Assembly: GCA_947499615.1 (NCBI GenBank)
Contig: CANMOP010000006.1
Coordinates: 28,260 to 92,259, forward strand
DNA from: RH-chloro-G1 sp003670575
GTDB taxonomy: Bacteria; Chloroflexota; Dehalococcoidia; UBA2979
Length of the DNA stretch: 64,000 nt
Direction of reading: 5' to 3'
Part shown: positions 37,096-48,551 of the stretch, piece by piece
How positions within the stretch are numbered: the stretch's first letter is position 1
How the letters are laid out: each line of letters opens with the position of its first letter
Notes under the pieces: generated by a model
What the model was told of the DNA's origin: nothing
The model's database searches: none
The model's input: the letters and a program-made list of their open reading frames with translations, nothing else
Translations under genes and position numbers: made by a program

Positions 37096-37236
37096 CTAGA
37101 CCAGCAGCTCCAGCCGCTCTTGGATATCAGCGGGCAGCCCGAGAATTAGCCATGCCGTACTTAGGACTGTGACGACTGCGCTTGCGACGGGGTGATGCTG
37201 CGCCCAAGCGCGCACGTCGCGCAGAAAATCAAACAA
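37096..37236 (-). CDS. Small membrane peptide, 46 residues
   Basis: A short frame beginning at a TTG with GGCGGAG seven bases upstream. It has a charged N-terminus (LFDFLRDVRAW), one hydrophobic helix (VASAVVTVLSTAWLILGL) and an acidic end (DIQERLELL). It ends in TAG with the next gene's GTG starting on the very next base. The helix, ribosome site and tight coupling support a real gene; there is no homology known to me. Start codon and existence are both inferred. Confidence 0.5.
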   Translation of the reverse strand: MFDFLRDVRAWAQHHPVASAVVTVLSTAWLILGLPADIQERLELLV

Positions 37237-37312
37237 GCAGGAACTCCGCCCTAGGGAAGGGACGCCAACATTCTAATGTGTCTATCGGGACACGTGCAGA
37301 TGCTCGGCGTTC

Positions 37313-38440
37313 TTACTTCCCCGCCCCCACCAACAACTCCTCGAGCGGCGTCCACGGGCGGCCGAGGGAGTCGGCGACGCCGCGATGGACGATGTGGCCA
37401 CGATACGTGTTGACGGCGCGGAAGAGCGCGGGGTTGGCGCGCACGGCGGGCTCGAAGCCCTCGTTGGCGACCTGGAGGATGTAGGGGAGCGTGAGGCCGG
37501 TGAGCGCGCGCGAGGAGGTGCGCGGCACCGCGCCCGGCATATTCGGCACGGCGTAGTGGACGACGCCCTCCTCGACGTACGTGGGGTGGAGGTGGTCGGT
37601 GGGGCGCGTGGTCTCCACGCAGCCGCCCTGGTCGACGGCGACATCGACGATCACCGCGCCGGGGCCCATCGAACGCACCATCTCGCGCGAGACGACGACG
37701 GGGGCGCGGCGGCCCTCGACGAGCACCGCGCCGATCAGCAGGTCGGCGCCGACGAGCACATCGGCGAGCGCCTGCGGGCTGGTGAGCATCGTCTCGATGC
37801 GGCCGGCGTACAGCTCCTCGAGGGCGCGCAACTGGTCCTCGCTGTTGGAGGTCACGGTGACGCGCGCGCCCGCGCCGACGGCAGCGCGCACGGCGTTCTT
37901 TCCGACGTTGCCAGAGCCGACGACCACGACGTGTGCGGGCGGGACACCGGGCAGCCCGCCGAGCAGGATGCCGCGCCCCGCGCCGGGCCGCTTCAGGAAG
38001 TGCCCGCCAAGCTCGACGGCCATACGGCCTGCAACCTCAGACATCGGGGCGAGCAGCGGGAGGAAGCCGTCGTCGCGGCGCACCGTCTCGTAGCCGATGC
38101 TGATGCACTTCGATGCGAGGAGCGCATCGGTGACATGCGGCTCGGCGGCAAGGTGGAGGTAGGTGAACAGCAGTTGCCCCTCGCGCAGCAAGGCGAACTC
38201 GGAGGGCTGCGGCTCCTTCACCTCGCACATCAGGTCGGCGCGCGCGTACACCTCCTCGGGCGTGTCGAGCAGCTCGGCGCCCGCCGCGCGGTACTCCTCG
38301 TTGGTGAAGTTGGAGCCGGTGCCGCAGGACTGCTCGACGACCACCTGGTGCCCGGCGCGCACGATGTCGGCGACGCCCTGCGGGGTCAGCGCGACGCGAT
38401 ACTCCTCGAGCTTCTTCTCGGTGACTGTGCCCACGATCAT
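37313..38440 (-). CDS. ald: Alanine dehydrogenase
   Basis: NAD-dependent L-alanine dehydrogenase of 375 residues. The N-terminal motif MIVGTVTEKKLEEYRVALTP, the KEPQPSEF substrate-site segment (with the conserved Lys-Glu) and HLAAEPHVTDALL are present. So are the Rossmann motif VVVVGSGNVGKNAV, the catalytic Asp region IVDVAVDQGGC and VPNMPGAVPRTSS. The ATG at 38440 is at the usual start; the longer frame is rejected. It reversibly links alanine and pyruvate. It is followed by the Gmad2-type gene and preceded by a DNA glycosylase, with no obvious operon. Confidence 0.94.
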   Translation of the reverse strand: MIVGTVTEKKLEEYRVALTPQGVADIVRAGHQVVVEQSCGTGSNFTNEEYRAAGAELLDTPEEVYARADLMCEVKEPQPSEFALLREGQLLFTYLHLAAEPHVTDALLASKCISIGYETVRRDDGFLPLLAPMSEVAGRMAVELGGHFLKRPGAGRGILLGGLPGVPPAHVVVVGSGNVGKNAVRAAVGAGARVTVTSNSEDQLRALEELYAGRIETMLTSPQALADVLVGADLLIGAVLVEGRRAPVVVSREMVRSMGPGAVIVDVAVDQGGCVETTRPTDHLHPTYVEEGVVHYAVPNMPGAVPRTSSRALTGLTLPYILQVANEGFEPAVRANPALFRAVNTYRGHIVHRGVADSLGRPWTPLEELLVGAGK

Positions 38441-38502
38441 GCCGCGCCTCCTCGTATCGCTCGTCTGCACGATCGAGTATAGGGCCGCGTCAGGGTTGCG
38501 AG

Positions 38503-39153
38503 TCAGGAGCCGAGGCGGACCGAGTCGGCGGCGCGCCACATGTACCAGGAGGCGACCGTGCGGAACGGCGCCCACGGCTCCGCGATCGCGCGCACCTGCG
38601 TGGGCGTCGGGTGCGATGGCAGCGCGTATGCGACCTCGACGCCGTGGCGCACGCCGAAGTCACCGACCGGCAGCACGTCGGGGCGGCAGAGCTCGAACAT
38701 CAGGAACATGTGCGCGGACCACTCGCCGATGCCATGCACGGCAGTGAGTTGCGCGACGATCTCGTTGTCAGTGGCCGACGTGATGCGGTCCAGCGCGAGC
38801 CGCCCATCGTCGACCCGCGCGGCGAGGTCACGCAGGTAGCCCGCCTTCTGGTGCGAGACGCCGGCGGAGCGGAACTGCTCGTCGTTGGTAGCCAGCACCT
38901 CGTGCGGGGTGGGCGCCACCAACTCGTCGCCCGTCGGCTGGCCGTAGAGCGCGTAGAACCGGCGCTGGATCGTGCGCGCCGCGGCGCCGGCGAGTTGTTG
39001 GAAGATGATCGTGCGCACGAGTCGCGACCACGGATCGGTGCCCGGGCGAGGCTGAAAGCGGTCGTGCTGCTCGATCAGTCGCGCGAGCACGGGGTCGGCG
39101 GCCCGAAGGTGCGCCTCGGCCTTGGCGAGCGAGAACGGCAGGCGTGGCGGCAT
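38503..39153 (-). CDS. DNA-3-methyladenine glycosylase II-like (AlkA family HhH-GPD)
   Basis: A 216-residue monofunctional base-excision glycosylase for alkylated bases. The helix-hairpin-helix VHGIGEWSAHMFLMF and the catalytic Asp in LPVGDFGVRHGVEVA are present, and there is no [4Fe-4S] cysteine cluster, unlike nth at 7.8 kb. It lacks the N-terminal AlkA beta domain, as in the short AlkA2/MAG forms. Start ATG at 39153. It lies downstream of mutA and a repeat insertion. Confidence 0.87.
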   Translation of the reverse strand: MPPRLPFSLAKAEAHLRAADPVLARLIEQHDRFQPRPGTDPWSRLVRTIIFQQLAGAAARTIQRRFYALYGQPTGDELVAPTPHEVLATNDEQFRSAGVSHQKAGYLRDLAARVDDGRLALDRITSATDNEIVAQLTAVHGIGEWSAHMFLMFELCRPDVLPVGDFGVRHGVEVAYALPSHPTPTQVRAIAEPWAPFRTVASWYMWRAADSVRLGS

Positions 39154-39162
39154 CTCGTCTGC

Positions 39163-39345
39163 TTAGCGCGCGTCGTGGGTGACGCGGCGGGCGACGAGGA
39201 TGAGGACTGCTGTGGCGGTCACGAGCAGGAAGGGGAGACCCCCACCCCAACCCTCCCCCGTTGAGGGGGAGGGGGTAGGATTCGCTCCCCTCGCCACGCC
39301 TTGCGGGGAGAGGGGGCGGGGGTGAGGGTTCCTCATGCGCATCAT
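39163..39345 (-). CDS. Small open frame combining a repeat element and a membrane helix
   Basis: Starts at ATG ATG two bases after the mutA stop and runs 60 codons. The middle encodes the dispersed repeat (translation NPHPRPLSPQGV, then TPSPSTGEGWGGG), and the last part is a single helix, LPFLLVTATAVLILVARRV. It may be a small membrane protein into which a repeat was inserted in frame, or chance. No ribosome site is evident. Confidence 0.28.
   Translation of the reverse strand: MMRMRNPHPRPLSPQGVARGANPTPSPSTGEGWGGGLPFLLVTATAVLILVARRVTHDAR
39236..39330. repeat. Dispersed GC-rich palindromic repeat, copy C
   Basis: Same layout as the array units: GGAGACCCCCACCCCAACC, a CCCTCCCCC-GTTGA-GGGGGAGGG hairpin, a variable middle, then a CGCCTTGCG-type hairpin and GGGGGTGAGGG. 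It lies between mutA and the AlkA-like gene. Confidence 0.85.
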
Positions 39346-39347
39346 CG

Positions 39348-41018
<1,671 letters not shown>

Positions 41019-41090
41019 GTGCGATTCCCTGTCTCAGCGTCGGTTGGGGACGCGCGAGCGGTTGACGGTGGGCGTGAGGCCCTTAGGCCG

Positions 41091-41516
41091 TTAGGCTTCG
41101 GGCGCCTCCACCATGACGAGCGCGTCGCCGGTCACGACCTGCGAGCCGTCCTGCTTCGTGACGACTGTATCCAGTGTCACGCGGCTGCGCTCCACGTCGA
41201 CGGCGGTGGCGGTCACGGTTGCGGTGAGCACGTCACCGATGATGACCGGTGCGCGGAAGCGAAGGTTCTGGCTGAGGTAGATGACCACCGCGTGCGGCGC
41301 CAGTTTTGTCCCCAGCGCGGCAGAGATCACCGAGGCCGCCAACATGCCGTGCGCGATGGGCGCCTTGAAGCGAGTCTTTGCCGCGTACGCAGCATCGAAG
41401 TGGAGCGGGTTGGCGTCGCCGGAGGCGCTCGCGAAACCCTGAATGTCCTCTGCCGTCACCGGCTTGGTGAACGTGGCGGTGTGCCCAACTGCGATGCCCT
41501 GGACTTCGTCGGCCAT
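41091..41516 (-). CDS. MaoC-like (R)-specific enoyl-CoA hydratase
   Basis: A 141-residue hotdog hydratase. The motif FASASGDANPLHFDAAYAAKT has the catalytic Asp and His of PhaJ-type hydratases, followed by KAPIAHGMLAASVISAALG and FRAPVIIGDVLTATVT. The ATG at 41516 has GAGGAG upstream; the longer frame to 41639 is non-conserved. It is upstream of mutA on the same strand and divergent from the sufR gene. The acyl substrate is not predictable. Confidence 0.88.
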   Translation of the reverse strand: MADEVQGIAVGHTATFTKPVTAEDIQGFASASGDANPLHFDAAYAAKTRFKAPIAHGMLAASVISAALGTKLAPHAVVIYLSQNLRFRAPVIIGDVLTATVTATAVDVERSRVTLDTVVTKQDGSQVVTGDALVMVEAPEA

Positions 41517-41655
41517 GGTGCGATGCTCCTCGTAGTTCAGCAGGTAGCTGCGGTGCGAATCGTAGGTGCGGGGGCGTGCGCCTTCAACTCGCCGCGTGTG
41601 ACGGTGAGTGGCGAACAGACATTCGGTACTTTCTCTCATTTTATTGCAGTAATCA

Positions 41656-41684
41656 TTGACTTCCCGTCGATCGCCTTCGATACT
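41656..41684 (+). promoter_or_regulatory. sufR-suf operon promoter
   Basis: TTGACT and GATACT are separated by 17 bases, the same two hexamers and spacing as the metal-transporter promoter at 31733. It is 101 bases upstream of the sufR ATG. Confidence 0.65.
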
Positions 41685-41749
41685 GGCTGCAGGGCGCTCC
41701 CAGGTAGCGTCGGCCGGTGGGGATAGCGTCCCGCTAGCAACCGGTTCAG

Positions 41750-41763
41750 GTGACGAATGTCAC
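41750..41763 (+). promoter_or_regulatory. Inverted repeat in the sufR leader
   Basis: Perfect palindrome GTGAC-GAAT-GTCAC between the promoter and sufR; a second weaker one, GGGA-TAGCG-TCCC, lies at 41719-41731. Either could be a SufR operator for autoregulation; no known consensus was matched. The GTG here is also an alternative in-frame sufR start. Confidence 0.4.
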
Positions 41764-41785
41764 GCGATTGAACGGACGAGGGGCC

Positions 41786-42496
41786 ATGGAGCGCACGCGA
41801 GACGAAATCGTACGTTTCCTGCACAACCACGGAGCCGTATCCGTGACCGAGGTGGCCGAGTCGATCGGTGTATCGGCAGGATCGGCGCGCCGCCACCTGG
41901 ATATCCTTGCGACGGAGGGGCTGGTGGAGATGCGCCTGGAGCGCCAACCACGTGGCCGCCCGGTGACTCGCTATTCCCTCAGCGAGGAGGGGGAAGAGCG
42001 ATCGCCGTCCTCGCATTACGCGCGGCTGCTGGATCGCATCTACCCCGCGTTGACGCGTCTGCACATGCACGAGGTGTCCGGCCAGGACGGTGCGCAGGTG
42101 CTCGCGCGGGTCTTTGATGGCATCGCGGAAGATGTGGCGCGCTCGTACGCGTCTCGGGTGCGCGCCAGCGAGTTGAGCGAGCGCGTGCCGGAGGTTGCAG
42201 CGGTGCTCCGCGAGGAAGGCATTCTCACCGATGTGCTGGACGAGGATGGGCAGTATCGGCTGCTCAACGTTGGTTGTCCGTACCGCTCGGCGGCCACGGG
42301 TTCACACGCTGCGTGCGACTCCGATCGCCGCACCATTGAGTTGTTGCTTGGCAAGCCCGTGCAACAACTCACCACCATCGTCGCGGGCTCGCCGTGCTGC
42401 GAGTACGTCGTGAACAAGTCAGTCAACCAATCAATCGTGTCCACGTCGGACGCGCCTGCGGACGGCGGCCACTCGGCCGTCGAGCATGCTCGATAG
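41786..42496 (+). CDS. sufR: SufR-type iron-sulfur transcriptional regulator of the suf operon
   Basis: A 236-residue regulator. A winged helix (SVTEVAESIGVSAGSARRHL, then QPRGRPVTRYSLSEEG) lies in the first 70 residues. The C-terminal sensing domain has the ligand set C164, C177 and the C204-C205 pair (GCPYRSAATGSHAACDSD; GSPCCEYV), consistent with a [4Fe-4S]/[2Fe-2S] sensor. The last 26 residues are a Ser-rich tail. It is 38 bases upstream of sufC and presumably represses the operon when clusters are sufficient. GTG 41750 is an alternative start; AGGGG precedes ATG 41786 closely. Confidence 0.88.
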   Translation: MERTRDEIVRFLHNHGAVSVTEVAESIGVSAGSARRHLDILATEGLVEMRLERQPRGRPVTRYSLSEEGEERSPSSHYARLLDRIYPALTRLHMHEVSGQDGAQVLARVFDGIAEDVARSYASRVRASELSERVPEVAAVLREEGILTDVLDEDGQYRLLNVGCPYRSAATGSHAACDSDRRTIELLLGKPVQQLTTIVAGSPCCEYVVNKSVNQSIVSTSDAPADGGHSAVEHAR

Positions 42497-42534
42497 CGAG
42501 CAGGCGCAGCAGGTCTAGGAGCGCGAGGGAGCCA

Positions 42535-43328
42535 ATGAGTACGCCGATTCTTGAGGTGCGCGGGCTGAAGATCAGCGTTGCGGCGCAGCCGGAGAACCAC
42601 ATCGTCCGCGGTGTGGATCTGGTGGTGAACGCTGGCGAGGTGCATGCGCTGATGGGCCCGAACGGCTCCGGCAAGAGCACGCTTGCCAGCACGATCGCCG
42701 GCAGTCCCAGCTACAAGGTCGATGAGGGCCAGGTGCTCTTTAAGGGCGAGGACGTAACGGCGCTGAGCGCGGACAAGCGTGCGCGCATGGGCATGTTCCT
42801 CTCCTTCCAGTACCCCACGCCGATCCCCGGCGTCACGATGGTGAACCTGCTCCGCTCTGCCCTGGCGGCACGGCGCGGCGCGGAGATTCCCGCGCGCGAG
42901 TTCCTGACGGAGCTGCGTGCCACGCTGGCGCAGTTGCAGATGGACGAGTCGATGGCGCGTCGGTACGTGAACGACGGTTTCTCCGGCGGCGAGAAGAAGC
43001 GCGCCGAGATCTTGCAGATGGGCTTGCTGAAGCCCGACCTCGCAATCCTCGACGAGACCGACTCGGGGCTCGACGTGGACGCGCTGCGGACGGTCTCGGA
43101 GGGCGTGAACCTGCTGCGGACGCCTGACATCGGTATCGTCATCATCACGCACTACGAGCGCATCCTGGACTACATCAAGCCGGACTTTGTTCACGTGCTG
43201 GTCGCCGGGCGCATCGTGCGCTCCGGTGACTTTGAACTTGCGAAGCAGATCGAGCGGACCGGCTACGACCCGATTCTGCAGGAGCTCGGCATCTCACGGA
43301 ACGCTGAAGCGGAAGAGGTACCTGCACG

Positions 43329-43332
<4 letters not shown>
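42535..43332 (+). CDS. sufC: Fe-S cluster assembly ATPase SufC
   Basis: A 265-residue ABC-type ATPase of the SufBCD scaffold. Walker A is LMGPNGSGKSTLASTI, the signature FSGGEKKRAEILQM is the SufC-specific form, and Walker B is LAILDETDSGLD with the HYERIL switch region. GAGGGAGCC precedes the ATG at 42535. It overlaps sufB by four bases. The C-terminal ~15 residues are an acidic extension. Confidence 0.95.
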
Positions 43333-44747
<1,415 letters not shown>

Positions 44748-44765
44748 CTGTTTCGAGTGGTGTCC

Positions 44766-44818
44766 GCCGGCGGCGCGTGCCGCCGGCCCAGTCCGCCGGT
44801 GACCGTGTGCGCCGGCGG
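44766..44818 (+). promoter_or_regulatory. Double hairpin between sufB and sufD
   Basis: A perfect 9-base-pair stem GCCGGCGGC/GCCGCCGGC with a 4-base loop (44766-44787) is followed by a 7-base-pair stem CCGCCGG/CCGGCGG (44793-44818). The only sizeable gap in the otherwise overlapping suf operon is thus filled by structured RNA that may tune sufD expression or protect mRNA. Confidence 0.5.
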
Positions 44819-44834
44819 GAAATCGAGGTTGCCC

Positions 44835-46061
44835 ATGACCACCGCATCAACCGCGGGCGCAGAGCAATACGCGGAGACGGCGATTGCCGCCGCCTCCCAG
44901 CAGCGTGGCGAGCCCGACTGGCTGCGTGAGCGTCGCACCGACGCGGCGCGCGCGTACGGCGTGCTGCCGATGCCGACTCCGGCACTGCGTCCGTGGCGCT
45001 ACACCGACCTCGCGGGGTTCGACCTTGCAGCGCTGCCGGTCGCGCAGTCCGCGTTGACCATCGAGGGCGCGACGGCGGGCTCCGGCGTCGCGAGCGCGCT
45101 GGCCGAGGCCGCCGCGAGTGACCCCGCGGTGCGCGAGCACCTCGGCAGTCTGCTCCCGGCCACCGAGGGTATGTTCCTTGCAGCCAACGCCGCGCAGTGG
45201 CGCGACGGTGTGCTGGTGCACATCCCGCGCGGGACGGCAGTTGAGACTCCGATCGTGATCACCATCGATGGTTCCGCGTTGTCGGGCACCGCGATCTTCC
45301 CGCGCCTCCTGATCGTCGCGGAGGAGCGGGGCGAGGCGACCATCGTCGTGCGCACCGTGTCCAGCGATGCGCCGCTGGTGTCGGTTGGTGCGGTCGAGGT
45401 GGTCACGGCGCAGGGCGCACGCCTGAAGTTGCTGTTCGACGATCGTTGGGGCGCAGCGACGCGTGACTTCACGTTCGTGCGCGCGAATCTCGCACGCGAC
45501 GCAGACCTGCAGATCGCGGCACTCGCCATGGGCGGTGCGCTGTACAAGCAGCACATCGACGTGGTGCTGGCGGGTGAGGGCTCAAGTTCCGCGATCCGTG
45601 CGGTCGCGCTCGGGGATGCGAACCAGCACTTCGACTTCGTGACGTTGCAGGATCACGTCGGCGCCAAGACCACCTCGGTGGTGGAGGTGAAGTCGGCGCT
45701 CGCGGGCGCGTCGCGCTCCGCGTACTACGGCATCACGCGCGTCGGCGAGGGCGCACAGGGCGCGGATGCGGATCAGACGAACCGCAACCTGCTGCTCTCC
45801 GGTGAGTCGAAGGCGGACTCGGATCCGGTGCTGGAGATTCTCACCGCCAACGTGCGGCGGTGTGGTCACCACGCGGCCGTGGGCCCGGTGGACCCGGAGG
45901 CGCTGTTCTACCTGCAGAGCCGTGGCCTTGATCAGCGCCAGTCGTTGCAGTTGCTGGTCGCCGGCTTCTTCCAGTCGGTGCTGGGCGATCTGCCGATCGA
46001 GGGCGCACAGGACGAGTTGGCGGAGCGTGTCTCCGCGAAGTTGGCGACGGCAGCGCTGTGA
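44835..46061 (+). CDS. sufD: Fe-S cluster assembly protein SufD
   Basis: A 408-residue SufD, partner of SufB. It has the N-terminal PTPALRPWRYTDLAGFDL motif and the beta-helix run with EGMFLAANAAQWRDGVLVHIP. The C-terminal block holds ADSDPVLEILTANVRRCGHHAAVGPVD, with the conserved Cys-Gly-His-His, and FYLQSRGLDQRQSLQLLV. The ATG at 44835 follows GAGGTTGCCC. It is separated from sufB by 87 bases and from the ferredoxin gene by 19. Confidence 0.93.
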   Translation: MTTASTAGAEQYAETAIAAASQQRGEPDWLRERRTDAARAYGVLPMPTPALRPWRYTDLAGFDLAALPVAQSALTIEGATAGSGVASALAEAAASDPAVREHLGSLLPATEGMFLAANAAQWRDGVLVHIPRGTAVETPIVITIDGSALSGTAIFPRLLIVAEERGEATIVVRTVSSDAPLVSVGAVEVVTAQGARLKLLFDDRWGAATRDFTFVRANLARDADLQIAALAMGGALYKQHIDVVLAGEGSSSAIRAVALGDANQHFDFVTLQDHVGAKTTSVVEVKSALAGASRSAYYGITRVGEGAQGADADQTNRNLLLSGESKADSDPVLEILTANVRRCGHHAAVGPVDPEALFYLQSRGLDQRQSLQLLVAGFFQSVLGDLPIEGAQDELAERVSAKLATAAL

Positions 46062-46080
46062 CCACCGTGACGAGGGCGCA

Positions 46081-46404
46081 GTGAGCCTCGAACGGGTGGC
46101 GAGCCTGTCCGACGTGCCCGCCGGCGAGGTTCGCGTCGTGATGTGTGGCGACCGTTCATTGGCGCTGTGCAACGTCGACGGTGCGCTGTACGCGATCGAC
46201 AACATCTGCACGCACGACGGCGGGCCGCTCGGCGAGGGCCGACTGCGCGGCGACCGCATCCTCTGCCCGCGCCACGGCGCGGCCTTCGATGCACGCACCG
46301 GTCGTGTGCTGACGCTGCCGGCTGTGAAGAGCGTGCGCTCGTACCCGGTGACCGTCGATGGCGATGATGTGTCCGTGGACGGCGAGGCAGGCCAACTCCC
46401 ATGA
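46081..46404 (+). CDS. Rieske-type [2Fe-2S] ferredoxin in the suf operon
   Basis: A 107-residue NirD/HcaC-like Rieske ferredoxin. The ligands are complete in NICTHDGGPLGEG (Cys and His) and LCPRHGAAFDARTG (Cys and His). GTG 46081 gives the right length. It overlaps sufS as ATGA, so it is a true operon member, probably donating electrons to cluster assembly. That role is inferred, as similar genes occur in suf operons of other deep-branching bacteria. Confidence 0.85.
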   Translation: MSLERVASLSDVPAGEVRVVMCGDRSLALCNVDGALYAIDNICTHDGGPLGEGRLRGDRILCPRHGAAFDARTGRVLTLPAVKSVRSYPVTVDGDDVSVDGEAGQLP

Positions 46405-47648
46405 CCACTCGGCAATACGCGCGTGAGTACGACTTGGCGGCGATCCGTCGCGACTTCCCCATCCTGCGCCGGGAGGTGCACGGGAAGCCGCTGGTCTACC
46501 TGGACAACGCCGCCACCTCGCAGAAGCCGGTGCAAGTCATAGCGGAACTGACGCGGTACTACCGCGACACGAACGCGAACATCCACCGAGGCGTGCACCT
46601 ACTCTCGCAGGAAGCGACCGAGCAGTACGAAGGCGTGCGGGAGAAGGTGCGCGCGTTCATCAACGCCGCGGCCACTGACGAGATCATCTTCACGCGGAAC
46701 ACGACGGAGTCGATCAACCTCGTCGCGCACTCGTACGGGCGCGCGTTCCTGAAGGCCGGCGACGAGGTGGTGATCTCCGAGATCGAGCACCACTCGAACA
46801 TCGTGCCGTGGCAGATGCTGCGCGACGAGCGGGGCATTGTGCTGCGCTACATCCCGATGCTGGCGGACGGCTCGCTCGACATGGACGAGGCGCGTCAGAT
46901 CATCGGGCCGCGCACCAAGTTGCTGGCGATCACGCAGATGTCGAACGCCCTCGGCACCATCGTGCCGGTCGAAGAGTTGGCAGCGATGGCACATGCGCAC
47001 GGCGCTGTAGTGCTCGTCGATGGCGCGCAGGGCGTCCCGCACTTGGAAACCGATGTGCGTGCGATGGGCGCTGACTTCCTCGCATTCTCCGCGCACAAGA
47101 TGTTGGGCCCCACCGGTGTGGGTGTGCTGTACGGGCGGCGTGAGCTGCTGGAGGCGATGCCGCCGTTCATGGGCGGCGGCGACATGATCTTGTCGGTGAC
47201 GATGGAGCACTCCACCTGGAACGAACTTCCACACAAGTTTGAGGCTGGCACGCCGAACATCGCGGACGTGATCGCGTTCGGTGTGGCGATCGACTACTTG
47301 CAGGCGCTCGGCCTGGATCGCGCGCGTGCTCACGAGCGTTCGCTGGTGGAGTACGCGCTCGGGCGCCTCGTCGATGTGCCGGGGATAGTGCTGTACGGCC
47401 CGGATGACCTCGACAAGCGCGGCGGCGTGATCTCCTTTGGGCTGGACGGTGTGCATCCGCATGACATCGGTCAGGTGCTGGACAGCTTTGGCGTCGCGAT
47501 TCGCGCGGGCCACCACTGCGCACAGCCGGTGATGGCGAAGCTCTGCATCCCGGCGACCGCGCGTGCGTCGTTCTACATCTACAACACCCGCGACGAAGTG
47601 GATGTGCTGGTGGATGCGACGCGGGAAGCAGTGAGGTTCTTCGGCTGA
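46401..47648 (+). CDS. sufS: Cysteine desulfurase SufS
   Basis: Group II cysteine desulfurase of 415 residues. It has the PLP lysine in AFSAHKMLGPTGVGVLYG, the catalytic Cys in RAGHHCAQPVM, and the SufS-type N-terminus FPILRREVHGKPLVYLDNAATSQKP. The catalytic loop differs from the IscS-type gene at 16.2 kb. It overlaps the next gene by one base (TGATG), fitting the SufS-SufU sulfur transfer pair. Confidence 0.95.
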   Translation: MTTRQYAREYDLAAIRRDFPILRREVHGKPLVYLDNAATSQKPVQVIAELTRYYRDTNANIHRGVHLLSQEATEQYEGVREKVRAFINAAATDEIIFTRNTTESINLVAHSYGRAFLKAGDEVVISEIEHHSNIVPWQMLRDERGIVLRYIPMLADGSLDMDEARQIIGPRTKLLAITQMSNALGTIVPVEELAAMAHAHGAVVLVDGAQGVPHLETDVRAMGADFLAFSAHKMLGPTGVGVLYGRRELLEAMPPFMGGGDMILSVTMEHSTWNELPHKFEAGTPNIADVIAFGVAIDYLQALGLDRARAHERSLVEYALGRLVDVPGIVLYGPDDLDKRGGVISFGLDGVHPHDIGQVLDSFGVAIRAGHHCAQPVMAKLCIPATARASFYIYNTRDEVDVLVDATREAVRFFG

Positions 47649-48136
47649 TGGCTGACGTGGCGATGGAAGACCTGTACCGCGACATCCTCATGGACCACTA
47701 TCGCCGTCCGCGGCACCGTGGCCATCTGGATGCGCCGAGCCACCTGGCAGACGGCGCGAACCCGCTGTGTGGCGACACGATCACCATCGAGACAGTGGTC
47801 GGTGACGGCGATCGCGTAGAAGAGATCGCGTTCTCCGGTAGCGGCTGCTCGATCTCGCAGGCGTCGAGTTCGATGATGACCGAGTACGTGCGCGGGCATT
47901 CGGTGGCGGAGGCGCTGGCCGCCGTTGAGGTGTTTCAGCAGATGATGCTGACCGGTGAGCCGCCCGCCGCGGAACTCGGCGACATCGAGGCGCTTGCGGG
48001 CGTGGCGAAGTTCCCGGTGCGCGTGAAGTGCGCGTCGCTGGCGTGGAAGACCCTTGAACTCGCGTTGCGCTCCGCGCCGAGCGCGCATCACACAGTTACG
48101 ACCGACGAAAGGAATGGCGACCATGCCAGAGATTGA
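47648..48136 (+). CDS. sufU: SufU sulfur transfer protein / IscU-like scaffold
   Basis: A 162-residue SufU-type protein with the three conserved cysteines in NPLCGDTI, SGSGCSISQASSS and VKCASLAW. The insertion between the second and third cysteines (about 18-20 residues more than IscU) marks it as SufU, which in Gram-positives is a zinc-dependent sulfur acceptor for SufS. The C-terminal tail of about 20 residues overlaps the sufT start by 14 bases. Confidence 0.93.
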   Translation: MADVAMEDLYRDILMDHYRRPRHRGHLDAPSHLADGANPLCGDTITIETVVGDGDRVEEIAFSGSGCSISQASSSMMTEYVRGHSVAEALAAVEVFQQMMLTGEPPAAELGDIEALAGVAKFPVRVKCASLAWKTLELALRSAPSAHHTVTTDERNGDHARD

Positions 48137-48494
48137 TTCGGAGACCGAGCCGGACGCTGGGACGGGAACCGACACACTGACCGGGGGGCGACCGTCCGTC
48201 GAGCAGATCTGGGACGTGCTGCGGCAGGTTCAGGATCCCGAATTGCACATGGGCATTGTGGAGCTGGGGCTCGTCTACGCCGTGGAGATCGACGACCACG
48301 GTATTGTGAGCATCGACCTCACGCTCACCTCGCCCGGCTGTCCGATCGGCCCGATGATCCAGGGGCAGGCATATCACCTGCTGAGCCAGTTCGAGGGCGT
48401 CGAGGACGTCGAAGTGAACCTGGTCTGGGATCCGCCGTGGGACCCGCGCACAATGGCGTCCGATGAAGTGAAGCTCGCCCTCGGCATCTGGTAG
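48123..48494 (+). CDS. sufT: SufT/MIP18 (DUF59) family iron-sulfur accessory protein
   Basis: A 123-residue single-domain SufT-like protein. A Thr/Gly-rich 20-residue N-terminus precedes the DUF59 fold: WDVLRQVQDPELHMGIVELGLVYAV and LTSPGCPIGPMIQGQ, with the conserved Cys. SufT proteins help cluster maturation in other bacteria. ATG 48123 was chosen because AAAGGA lies nine bases upstream; ATG 48114 is too close to it. It is the last gene of the operon. Confidence 0.88.
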   Translation: MPEIDSETEPDAGTGTDTLTGGRPSVEQIWDVLRQVQDPELHMGIVELGLVYAVEIDDHGIVSIDLTLTSPGCPIGPMIQGQAYHLLSQFEGVEDVEVNLVWDPPWDPRTMASDEVKLALGIW

Positions 48495-48505
48495 GAAGGC
48501 GAGCG

Positions 48506-48528
48506 CCTCGTCGCCGCGTGCGACGAGG
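48506..48528. terminator. Suf operon terminator hairpin
   Basis: A perfect 9-base-pair stem CCTCGTCGC/GCGACGAGG with a 5-base loop, 12 bases after sufT and before a converging gene, so it may stop both. Confidence 0.6.
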
Positions 48529-48551
48529 TGGGTCGGCGTGACTGGCCGCGA

